Assembly (NCBI RefSeq): GCF_003416895.1
Contig: NZ_QVIO01000010.1
Coordinates: forward strand, 148,510 to 212,509
Direction: 5' to 3'
From: Duganella sp. BJB476
GTDB taxonomy: Bacteria > Pseudomonadota > Gammaproteobacteria > Burkholderiales > Burkholderiaceae_D
DNA length: 64,000 nt
Part shown: piece by piece, positions 8,559 to 15,833 of the stretch
How positions within the stretch are numbered: the stretch's first letter is position 1
Layout of the letters: each line of letters starts with the position of its first letter
Position numbers and translations under genes: made by a program
The notes under the pieces: generated by a model
Told to the model about the DNA's origin: nothing
The model's database searches: none
Seen by the model: only the letters and a program-made list of their open reading frames with translations

Positions 8559-8751
8559 AATTCCCGCCCCTCCCATATCACTATTCTTCGCCGATGAGCA
8601 CCGGCGCCGACAGGTGTGTATTCCACAACTGTTGTATTTAAGCCATTTTTTCAAAACCTAAGCACTGAACTGAGTTTCAGCATTGATTTCAATATAGTAT
8701 CTTGCATCACTGAACAAAATTGCAAGTTCCTGGTCCTCTGGGCTATATTCG

Positions 8752-10074
8752 ATGACAAAACTTCACAGCCATTACGAGAGTCTCAACGTCACGCGCGACG
8801 CCCCCCCAGAGGTCATCCGCGCCGCCTATCGTTCACTATCTCAAAAGCATCACCCCGATAAAAATAGCGGGAACCATCATGCCGAGCAAATGATGGCGCG
8901 CTTGAACGCCGCGTACAGCGTGTTGTCTGATGCGGATCAACGGGAACTGTACGATTTGCAGATCCTGAGCGAGCAGCGCGCCCGTGAAATGCATTTCGGC
9001 GTGCACAGCACCGTCGACCTGAGCGACCCCACCGTCGTCTATACGCCGTTTGACATGGACGAGTCGGGCCGGGCCAGCCGCCCGGCGCCGGGAACGTCGG
9101 CTCGCAAGCCAGGGAAAAGCATGGATGCCTGGCTCGCCTTCATCCACAAGCACGCGCAAGGCCGCAGCGTACGCAATACCGCCCTGCTGATCGGTTTCTT
9201 ATTCGTGGCCATCGCACTGGTCTTATGGTTGGTCTGGAAAGACAACCAATCGATGATGCGCCTTGAACAGGCGGCCATGTATGCCCCGGCCCCGGAACCA
9301 TTGGCTCCGGCCACGAGCAATGACGCCAAAACCAAGTCGTCGGGCGTGCGCGAGATCCAGGTGTCGGGGCCGTCCGGCCTGGGAGTGGACTCGGCCGAGA
9401 TACCAAAGCCTGCCGCAGCGCCAAAAGCGCCGCCGGCGCCGGCCCCCGCCAGCAAGGCCTCCGAATACGAGCGCCTGACCGCCATGTTGAAGAGCATGGG
9501 ATTGGGTCTGCACAAGCTGGACGTGCCTGCCCAGGCTTCCACCGCCAAGCAGCCGCCTTTGCCGGCGAAAGCAGCCGAACCGGCCAAAGCGGTTGAAGCG
9601 CCAAAGGCGAGTGCCGCACCACCAGCGCCGGCGCTGGCAGCCAAACCCGCGCCAGCGCCCGAAGCGGTCCGGGAGGCTGAGCGTCCGGTCGCGGCCGAGC
9701 CTGCGCGCAGCGAGGCCAAGCCCGTGGCGGACGCCAGCCGGGCCAGCGCGCCGCCGGCCGCCAGCACCAATACCGCCAGCGCCAGCCGTGCCGCACCGCG
9801 CACCGCCGTCATCGTCGATGCACGCGCTTGCGTGCCGCCCAAATATCCAGCCAATTCCTACCTGAGCGGCGAAAGCGGCTCGGTGCTGCTGGCGCTGCTG
9901 GTGGGGAATGACGGCCGGGTGCTCGAATCGAAAGTACAGAAGTCCAGCGGCTTCCCCGATCTCGACAAGGCGGCGCGCAAAGCGCTCGCACAGTGCAAGT
10001 TCAAACCGGCCGGCAGCGACGGCCAGGGCGAGCCGGTCTGGGCGACCATGACCTATGTGTGGTCGCTGGACTGA
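8752..10074 (+). CDS. J-domain / TonB C-terminal domain fusion protein, single-pass membrane
   Basis: A 440-residue protein with an unusual domain order. Residues 6-70 are a DnaJ J-domain with HPD at 34-36 (LSQKHHPDKNSG) and NAAYSVLSD. Residues 141-163 are one transmembrane helix (LLIGFLFVAIALVLWLVW). Residues 190-340 are a long Ala/Pro/Lys spacer like the periplasm-spanning arm of TonB. Residues 355-440 are a TonB C-terminal domain (PPKYP, SGSVLLALLVGNDGRV, KSSGFPDLDKAARKAL, CKFKPA). Predicted topology is J-domain in the cytoplasm and TonB domain in the periplasm. No exbB or exbD is nearby. It may serve the receptor gene on the other side of the tRNA, which is inference only. Confidence 0.85.
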   Translation: MTKLHSHYESLNVTRDAPPEVIRAAYRSLSQKHHPDKNSGNHHAEQMMARLNAAYSVLSDADQRELYDLQILSEQRAREMHFGVHSTVDLSDPTVVYTPFDMDESGRASRPAPGTSARKPGKSMDAWLAFIHKHAQGRSVRNTALLIGFLFVAIALVLWLVWKDNQSMMRLEQAAMYAPAPEPLAPATSNDAKTKSSGVREIQVSGPSGLGVDSAEIPKPAAAPKAPPAPAPASKASEYERLTAMLKSMGLGLHKLDVPAQASTAKQPPLPAKAAEPAKAVEAPKASAAPPAPALAAKPAPAPEAVREAERPVAAEPARSEAKPVADASRASAPPAASTNTASASRAAPRTAVIVDARACVPPKYPANSYLSGESGSVLLALLVGNDGRVLESKVQKSSGFPDLDKAARKALAQCKFKPAGSDGQGEPVWATMTYVWSLD

Positions 10075-10147
10075 CATCCAGGCGCGCGTATCAGGATCGC
10101 TACTGTCATAATGCTGTCAATAATTATTGTTGGCATCTGGACGATTC

Positions 10148-10957
10148 ATGAAATTCGGCATTTTCGCGGTGAGTTTCGCCATCAGCATCGGGCTGGCCCA
10201 TGAGGCGGCGGCCTGCGAACCGGTACGAGTAGGCTACCTTGACCAGGAAAGGCCTCCATACTGGCTGGGAACCGGCGCCGAAGTACCGGCCAAGCCCGGC
10301 GCGTCGGCGGAACTGGTGCAGCGCTTCGCCGCCAGCACGGGATGCCAGGCGGACTTGAAACGCCTGCCGGTGATGCGCATCAAGCCGGCCCTGATCGCCG
10401 GCGAAATAGCGTTCGCCCCGATGGACTCCAGCGCCGCGAACACCGCCGGCATCGTCTTCCCGCTCGACAAAAACCATCAACCGGACACTGCGCGCGCGCT
10501 GGCGCTGAACATCATCGTCTTCGTCCGCAGCGCCGACCGGATACCGCCCACCACCGACCCTTCCCGGTATTTTCAAAACCGCCCGCTGGGCATCACCCTG
10601 GGGTCGAGCTACAAGGCCCGCATGCAGGGCCTGGGCCTGAAAATCGACAGCGGCGCGGTCGATATCGCGCGCAATCTCGAGAAGCTCAGGCTCAACAGAA
10701 TCGACGGCTTCGCGGTCTCAGTCACCTCGCCGAACGACATGGACGCCTACATCGCGCAAAAGTACAAGGGCGCCATCGTCAGGCTGCCGCAGCCGATTTT
10801 TTCCGACCACATCTGGCTGGCCGCCAGCGCCAGCTACTACGCCGCCCACACCGCCCAGGTGGAGAAAATGTGGACCTGGCTGGGCTCAGCCGGCGTGCGG
10901 GAATTTTCCGTACTGCTCAAGGAGTATGCGGAACTGCCGCCGCCGGCATCCAGATAA
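10148..10957 (+). CDS. Periplasmic solute-binding-like protein (SBP family 3 type), orphan
   Basis: 269 residues from ATG at 10148 (MKFGIFAVSFAISIGLAHEA), with a signal peptide cut near AAA-CEP. The mature part (VRVGYLDQERPPYWLG, then LVQRFAASTGC, PLGITLGSSYK, NRIDGFAVS) has the shape of an extracellular solute-binding protein of the amino-acid or sensor type. No permease or ATPase gene adjoins it. It may be a stand-alone sensor or binding protein, or may feed a transporter elsewhere. Ligand unknown. Its stop lies 11 bases from that of a convergent PEP-CTERM gene. Confidence 0.75.
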   Translation: MKFGIFAVSFAISIGLAHEAAACEPVRVGYLDQERPPYWLGTGAEVPAKPGASAELVQRFAASTGCQADLKRLPVMRIKPALIAGEIAFAPMDSSAANTAGIVFPLDKNHQPDTARALALNIIVFVRSADRIPPTTDPSRYFQNRPLGITLGSSYKARMQGLGLKIDSGAVDIARNLEKLRLNRIDGFAVSVTSPNDMDAYIAQKYKGAIVRLPQPIFSDHIWLAASASYYAAHTAQVEKMWTWLGSAGVREFSVLLKEYAELPPPASR

Positions 10958-10968
10958 ATCCGACAGGC

Positions 10969-11718
10969 TTACGCCACCGACCGCGCTTTGCGGCGCGCCA
11001 TCCAGCCGACCAGTGCCATGCCGCCGATCAGCATGCCGTAAGTCGATGGTTCCGGCACGGCGGTGATCCTCACGTTGTCGATCGCGATGTCGAAGTTGGT
11101 GTAGCCGTAGAGATATCCGGGCTGCAAGGTCGTGAACACGACCTCATCGACACTGGCCAGCACGCTGGCGAAGGTGCGGCCGGCCGGTAGCGTCGGCCCA
11201 TGCGCATCGGGGCCGCCGTAGCCGCCCCAACCGGCAGGCAGCACCGTCGAGTTGGTGTCACCGATAGTCACCGACAAATGCTGCCAGCCCTTGGTCGAAT
11301 CGATACTGCCGAGGTTGTAGAACACGCTGGTGTACGGCAAGCCGGAAGGCGTGTTGTCGTAGTCGCGCAGCTCGACGATCACGTTGCGCGACACCTCGCG
11401 GTTGAAGAAGTAGATCTGCTGCGCTGAAATATCCAGGCCCAGGGTCACGCCCGGCAGCTTGGTGTAATCGCCGAGGAAGGCCTGGTTGTGGCTGGTGCCC
11501 CAGGTCACGCCAAAGTTTTCGATCACGGTGCGCAGGGCCGGCGCGCCATGGCCCATGCCGGTGTCGATGCCGGAACCGCCGTTGCCGTCGAGGGGCTGCA
11601 TGCCCCACCAGCCTTCCAGCCCCTTGGAGAAGTCAACGGTCGCGGAATGCGGCACGGCCATCGCCGCACCGCCGACCAGGGACAGCAACAACGCCATCAT
11701 TGCTTTATTCAAAGTCAT
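10969..11718 (-). CDS. PEP-CTERM sorting domain protein
   Basis: 249 residues with a signal peptide (MTLNKAMMALLLSLVGGAAM, then AVPHS). The C-terminal sorting tail is VPEPSTYGMLIGGMALVG followed by the basic cluster ARRKAR. The body (DFSKGLEGWWGMQ, then FNREVSRNVIVELRDYDN, FDIAIDNVRITAVPEP) looks like a jelly-roll, carbohydrate-binding-like domain that binds nothing I can name. Such proteins are processed by exosortase (EpsH/XrtA) and usually relate to exopolysaccharide; no exosortase gene is in this window. The promoter lies in the long gap shared with the next PEP-CTERM gene. Confidence 0.85.
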   Translation of the reverse strand: MTLNKAMMALLLSLVGGAAMAVPHSATVDFSKGLEGWWGMQPLDGNGGSGIDTGMGHGAPALRTVIENFGVTWGTSHNQAFLGDYTKLPGVTLGLDISAQQIYFFNREVSRNVIVELRDYDNTPSGLPYTSVFYNLGSIDSTKGWQHLSVTIGDTNSTVLPAGWGGYGGPDAHGPTLPAGRTFASVLASVDEVVFTTLQPGYLYGYTNFDIAIDNVRITAVPEPSTYGMLIGGMALVGWMARRKARSVA

Positions 11719-12209
11719 GGTTTTTTCCTTTACACACAGGTTAGAGGGATACCGCTAACACCACACCGTCCGTTCGGCCGCGCGCTGTAGCACGTTGCCA
11801 AGGTTGAAAACGCCTAAAAATTAGCGTTTTCATAAGCCGGTGTGAGGCCGATTCTGTGATCGGCGAACCCGTCTGTCAAAGACAACACCACACTAAATTG
11901 TAAGGAAAATGTAACCAAGTTTCTCAGTGATCAACCGCTATTCCTAGTGGAAACTTGTAACTGACAGTTAGCGAACGGGCGAAAAGCCGCCGCTCTCCTA
12001 TGAGGAAATAATTTAAACATCAAGCAAATTTGACCGCCCGGAAAAGAACAAACGCCGTCACCGGCGGCCAGCACCGGCGGCGGAAAAATGTTTGTTTTTT
12101 GCTACAGTGGCTGGCGACAAAAAGATATCATTTTTGTCATTTATCAAATACACTTGCGGAGAAATATCAATATTACAACACTCATGATCGTCTAAAGGAT
12201 ATGCCTCCC
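11719..12209. other. 491-bp intergenic region between divergent PEP-CTERM genes
   Basis: No gene is supported here. It should hold promoters for both flanking PEP-CTERM genes. Visible structure: a perfect 9-bp inverted repeat at 11805-11832, a 6-bp hairpin (GCCGAT/ATCGGC) at 11847-11864, and A+T-rich runs around 11880-11960. An open frame begins at 12030 in phase with the downstream gene, but it has no ribosome-binding site and no signal peptide. Confidence 0.6.
11805..11832. repeat. Perfect inverted repeat, 9-bp arms
   Basis: TGAAAACGC, 10-base spacer CTAAAAATTA, GCGTTTTCA. It could be an operator or a transcript hairpin in the leader of the minus-strand PEP-CTERM gene (start 11718). No known consensus is recognised. 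Confidence 0.7.
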
Positions 12210-12779
12210 ATGAACTCGATCTTCCGCAAAATGCTGCTCTCGCTGGCGGCCACGTTGGCGCTGCCACTGGCCGCCCAGGCCTCGCCGATCACCCTGAATT
12301 ACTCGATCACCGGCAGCACGACCTACACCTACGAATTCACCCTGACACTGGACAACCACGATTCCAGCTGGGCAGCAGGCCAGAACTTCAACTGGTTCAT
12401 CTTTGGCGATGGCCACGCGGGCACGCCCACGCCCCTGACCAACTTTGTCGGCGACCCGAGTTCATTGCCGATCGGTCCATTCACCTCCTATAACACCAGC
12501 AGCGGCGGACATAATGGTCCTACCTTACTGGACTACTCCAACGGCTCTTACACCGGCTGGGTCCCCAGCGCAGTCGGCGATGCCCTGCACTGGAAAGGCA
12601 CGTCGACCGCCTCACTCGGCCAAGGACAGCTTCTGTGGAGCAACCTGGCTGGCAACGGACACAATGCCTCTTTCGAAGTAGGCGTGCTCAACGCAGTACC
12701 TGAGCCGGAAACCTACGGCATGCTGCTGGCCGGACTTGCCCTGCTCGGTGTCGCGGCGCGCAGAAAGTCTGCCGTCTAG
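12210..12779 (+). CDS. PEP-CTERM sorting domain protein
   Basis: 189 residues from ATG at 12210 (MNSIFRKMLLSLAATLALPL), chosen over the ATG at 12201 because AAAGGA at 12195 would be too close to that one. Signal peptide cut near AQA-SPI. The C-terminal tail is VPEPETYGMLLAGLALLG followed by ARRK, a classic PEP-CTERM. The short body (YSITGSTTYTYEFTLTLDNH, then W, G and S rich) has no domain I recognise. Likely surface-anchored or released after exosortase processing. Its stop overlaps the stop of the convergent LysR gene by four bases. Confidence 0.85.
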   Translation: MNSIFRKMLLSLAATLALPLAAQASPITLNYSITGSTTYTYEFTLTLDNHDSSWAAGQNFNWFIFGDGHAGTPTPLTNFVGDPSSLPIGPFTSYNTSSGGHNGPTLLDYSNGSYTGWVPSAVGDALHWKGTSTASLGQGQLLWSNLAGNGHNASFEVGVLNAVPEPETYGMLLAGLALLGVAARRKSAV

Positions 12780-13666
12780 GCCAGCTTCAACTGGTTGACG
12801 AACCACCGCCCGGCCGGACCGGGCGGATGGTCGCGCATGTGGATGGCGTGCATCGAGAAGCCCGGCCCCAGCGGCGCATGCGCCTCCAGCGCGATGCGCA
12901 CCAGCTTGCCGGTGCGCAGGTCTTCCTCCACCATGTGCAGCGGCATATAGCCCCAGCCCAGGCCGGCGCGCAGGAAGGCATGCTTGGCGCCGAGGTCGGC
13001 CAGCCGCCAGGTCTGCGCCGCCACCACGCCGAAGTTGCGGCCGGCCGTCAGCGTCGAGCGGTCGGTCAGCACCAGTTGCACGTGCTGCGCGGCTTGCACT
13101 TGCGGAATCTCCCCTGGCGCCGCAGCCAGCGGATGGCATGGCGCCACCACGCACACCGCCGTCACGCTGAGCAGGAATTCGGCCGCGCAACCGGGCGGGA
13201 TTTCCGGCAGTGAACCGATGATCGCCACCCGGCAACTGCCGGCGAGCAGCGGCTGCACCACCGCCCCCAGCGCTTCCACGTACAGCCGCAGCGGCGTGGT
13301 GGGAAATTCCGCCTTGAACGCCTGCACCGCCGCCGTCAGCGTGGCGATCGGGAACATCACATCGACGGCCACCGCCAGTTCCGGCTCCAGCCCCTCGGCC
13401 AGCGTGCGCGCCTTAGCCTTGAACGCATCCATGCCGCCGACGGCGGCGCGCGCCTGCTCCAGCAGCGCCCTGCCTGCCTCGGTCAGCTGCGGATAGCGGC
13501 CGGTGCGTTCGAACAGCGCGAAGCCCACCTGCTGCTCCAGGTTGGCCAGCGTGGTGCTGACCACCGACTGCGCCCGGCGCAGCTTGCGGCCGGCGGCCGA
13601 GAAACTTCCTTCGTCCGCTGCGGCGATAAAAGTGCGCAGCTGGTCCATCGACATGGCGTCAAGCAT
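12776..13666 (-). CDS. LysR-family transcriptional regulator
   Basis: 296 residues. The N-terminal winged helix-turn-helix is MDQLRTFIAAADEGSFSAAG followed by LRRAQSVVSTTLANLEQQVG. A LysR substrate-binding domain spans about residues 90-296. Internal ATGs at residues 5 and 7 are alternative starts. It is divergent from pirin and DoxX genes with 105 bases between, the standard LysR layout, so it probably controls them, perhaps in response to a quinone or electrophile as for other pirin/DoxX-linked LysR proteins. The inducer is not known. Confidence 0.9.
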   Translation of the reverse strand: MLDAMSMDQLRTFIAAADEGSFSAAGRKLRRAQSVVSTTLANLEQQVGFALFERTGRYPQLTEAGRALLEQARAAVGGMDAFKAKARTLAEGLEPELAVAVDVMFPIATLTAAVQAFKAEFPTTPLRLYVEALGAVVQPLLAGSCRVAIIGSLPEIPPGCAAEFLLSVTAVCVVAPCHPLAAAPGEIPQVQAAQHVQLVLTDRSTLTAGRNFGVVAAQTWRLADLGAKHAFLRAGLGWGYMPLHMVEEDLRTGKLVRIALEAHAPLGPGFSMHAIHMRDHPPGPAGRWFVNQLKLA

Positions 13667-13771
13667 ATATCTACTCCTTGGATACTATCCATCCAATTAT
13701 ATAGGCTATTCAGATGGGTAGCGCCGACCTAAGATGCTCTCCATGCACTGCAACAAACAAGGAGCAAGCAA

Positions 13772-14584
13772 ATGAACCGCAACATCGCATTCCGCACCAA
13801 AGGCAACACCCGCGGCCCCATCACCCGCCTGGCGAGTCCCGGCGACGTGGGCCAGTTGATCAAACCGTTCGTCTTCCTCGACCGCTTCCGCATGGAAGCC
13901 AGCCGTGGCGGCAAGATGGGCATGCATCCGCATTCCGGCATCGCCACCACCACCGTCATCATGGAAGGCGCGATGGCTTACCGCGAAACCACCGGCAGCG
14001 AAGGCGTGCTGCACACCGGCGGCGTCGAGTGGATGAGCGCAGGCAATGGCGTCTGGCACGACGGCGGTCCCGCCGAGAACGTGCCGGTGCACGGCTTCCA
14101 GCTGTGGCTTGCACTGCCGCCGGAAGATGAAAACGGTCCGGCGCACAGCCAGTACCTGGCGGCGGAGCACGTGACCAGCAGCGGCCCTGCGCGGGTGATC
14201 CTCGGCAGCTACGGCGACGCCGCCAGCCGCATCCAGCCGCGCGCTTCGCTGACCTATCTGCACGTGAAGCTGCGTGATGGCGAACGCTGGAGCTATCAGC
14301 CGCCAGCCGGCCATGACGTGGCCTGGGTCGCGGTGGCGGACGGTGCGCTGCACGTGGGCGACGCGGTGATCGGCCGCGAGCTGGCGGTGTTCGAGGAAGG
14401 CGGCCAGGCCATCGACTTCGTCGCTGAAGGCGCGACGGAATTCGTGCTCGGCTCGGCGGTCAAACATCCGCACGAACTGGTCACAGGCTATTACTCGGTA
14501 CACACCAGCGAGGCCGCACTGGCGCAAGGCGAAACAGAAATCGAACGCATCGGCACTCAACTGCGCTCGGCAAATTTGATGTAA
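13772..14584 (+). CDS. Pirin family protein
   Basis: Bicupin pirin homologue, 270 residues. The N-terminal cupin carries the metal-binding histidines in MHPHSGIATTTVIMEG and the GNGVWHDGG segment, where most pirins have HSE or HSN. Bacterial pirins include quercetin 2,3-dioxygenase-like enzymes and proteins modulating redox metabolism. First gene of a pirin-DoxX unit; DoxX follows 24 bases later with AAAGGA as ribosome-binding site. Exact substrate unknown. Confidence 0.9.
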   Translation: MNRNIAFRTKGNTRGPITRLASPGDVGQLIKPFVFLDRFRMEASRGGKMGMHPHSGIATTTVIMEGAMAYRETTGSEGVLHTGGVEWMSAGNGVWHDGGPAENVPVHGFQLWLALPPEDENGPAHSQYLAAEHVTSSGPARVILGSYGDAASRIQPRASLTYLHVKLRDGERWSYQPPAGHDVAWVAVADGALHVGDAVIGRELAVFEEGGQAIDFVAEGATEFVLGSAVKHPHELVTGYYSVHTSEAALAQGETEIERIGTQLRSANLM

Positions 14585-14608
14585 TCCAACTCACGAAAAG
14601 GAAATATC

Positions 14609-15025
14609 ATGAACAACGCTAACACTTCCGTCATCCCTGCAATCGGCCGCGTCCTGATGGCCACCATCTTCGTCATGAGCGGCATCGGCAAGCTGGCCGC
14701 GCCGGCCGCCACGATGGGCTATATCGCCTCGTCCGGCCTGCCGTTGCCGATGCTGGCTTTGGTGATCGCCATCGCCGTCGAATTGGGCGGTGGCCTGCTG
14801 CTGGCACTGGGTATCCAGACCCGCCTGGTGGCGGCCGGACTGGCGGCGTTTTCCATCGTCACCGGCCTGGCCTTCCACCACGCGGTGGGCGACCAGAACC
14901 AGATGATCCACCTGCTGAAAAACATCGCCATGGCAGGCGGCCTGCTGCAAGTGGTGGCCTTCGGCGCCGGCGCCTACAGCTTCGACAACCGCCGCGCCGT
15001 CAGCGGTGGCCGTCAACCGGCGTAA
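14609..15025 (+). CDS. DoxX family membrane protein
   Basis: 138 residues with four predicted membrane segments, beginning AIGRVLMATIFVMSGIGKLA and including LALVIAIAVELGGGLLLALG and LVAAGLAAFSIVTGLAFHHA. This is the DoxX/SURF4-like family (GRxLMaxiFvxsGxxKl). It is often found with pirin and quinone- or thiol-stress genes, and thought to act in the membrane in redox protection. Co-directional with pirin and convergent with the next gene (6 bases apart). Confidence 0.9.
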   Translation: MNNANTSVIPAIGRVLMATIFVMSGIGKLAAPAATMGYIASSGLPLPMLALVIAIAVELGGGLLLALGIQTRLVAAGLAAFSIVTGLAFHHAVGDQNQMIHLLKNIAMAGGLLQVVAFGAGAYSFDNRRAVSGGRQPA

Positions 15026-15030
15026 TCAGC

Positions 15031-15822
15031 TCAGGCGATAAACAGCTTTTGCAGGTCGCCGTACGGCATCGCTTTTTCAACCAGTGGACCGGCGCTGCCG
15101 GTGGCCAGGAAGTCCTTGGCCATGCCGGCGGCGACCGCCCACAAGGCTTGCGAAATACCCGAGCCTGCGCTCAGGCGGCGCACGCCCAACTGGTGCAGTT
15201 CGTCAGCGGACGGCACGCCCGGCCAGTCCATCACATTGACCGGCAAGCCGGCGCCGGCCACCACCGCCTTGATCTCGTCGACCTTGCAGATGCCCGGCAC
15301 GAACAGGCTGTCGGCGCCGGCTTCCTTGTAGAGCGCGGCGCGCTTCAGCACCTCGGCCACGCGTTCACCTTCCGGCGCCAGGCCTTTCAGATAAACGTCG
15401 GTGCGGGTGTTGATGAAGATCTCCTTGCCCGACTGCGCCGCCAGCCTCTTGATGGCGGTGATTTTCGCGGCCAGCAATTGCGGCGCGTCCTTGCCGTCTT
15501 CCAGGTTGATGCCGGCAACGCCGACCTCGATCAGGCGCAGCACGGTTTGCGCGACCGCGCTGGCGTCGTCCGAATAACCGTTTTCGATATCCACCGACAG
15601 CGGCACCGTCAACACGCGGGCGATGCTGGCGGCGACGTTGATCGCCACCTCGGCCGGCATCTGGCCGCCGTCGGCATAGCCGGCGGCCCAGGCCACGCCG
15701 GCGCTGGTGGTGGCGATGGCCGGCGCGCCCAGGCTTTCAAACAATCTTGCGCTGCCGGCGTCCCAGGCGTTAGGCAGGTGCAGCAGTTTACTTCCGTCGT
15801 GCAGTTTCTTGAAATCGCTCAT
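15031..15822 (-). CDS. Isocitrate lyase / PEP mutase family protein
   Basis: 263 residues from ATG at 15822 (MSDFKKLHDGSKLLHLPNAW). The ICL/PEPM TIM-barrel signature is clear: ATTSAGVAWAAGY, SVDIENGYSD (Mg ligands), GINLEDG, FINTRTDVY, and ADSLFVPGI. The family includes PEP mutase, 2-methylisocitrate lyase, oxaloacetate hydrolase and carboxyvinyl-phosphonate mutase. The KKCGH-type lyase loop is not visible, so isocitrate lyase itself is unlikely. Exact reaction unknown. The frame is open far upstream inside polB, but that part is a shadow. Confidence 0.85.
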   Translation of the reverse strand: MSDFKKLHDGSKLLHLPNAWDAGSARLFESLGAPAIATTSAGVAWAAGYADGGQMPAEVAINVAASIARVLTVPLSVDIENGYSDDASAVAQTVLRLIEVGVAGINLEDGKDAPQLLAAKITAIKRLAAQSGKEIFINTRTDVYLKGLAPEGERVAEVLKRAALYKEAGADSLFVPGICKVDEIKAVVAGAGLPVNVMDWPGVPSADELHQLGVRRLSAGSGISQALWAVAAGMAKDFLATGSAGPLVEKAMPYGDLQKLFIA

Positions 15823-15833
15823 GCTATCTCCGT

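Noticed and set aside
8393..8626. 77-codon minus-strand open frame across the tRNA gene
   Set aside because: It overlaps the complete tRNA-Pro. No ribosome-binding site or family resemblance.
11719..12209. Riboswitch or small RNA in the long PEP-CTERM gap
   Set aside because: Only simple hairpins are seen; no conserved riboswitch core is recognised and no terminator-ended small transcript can be drawn.
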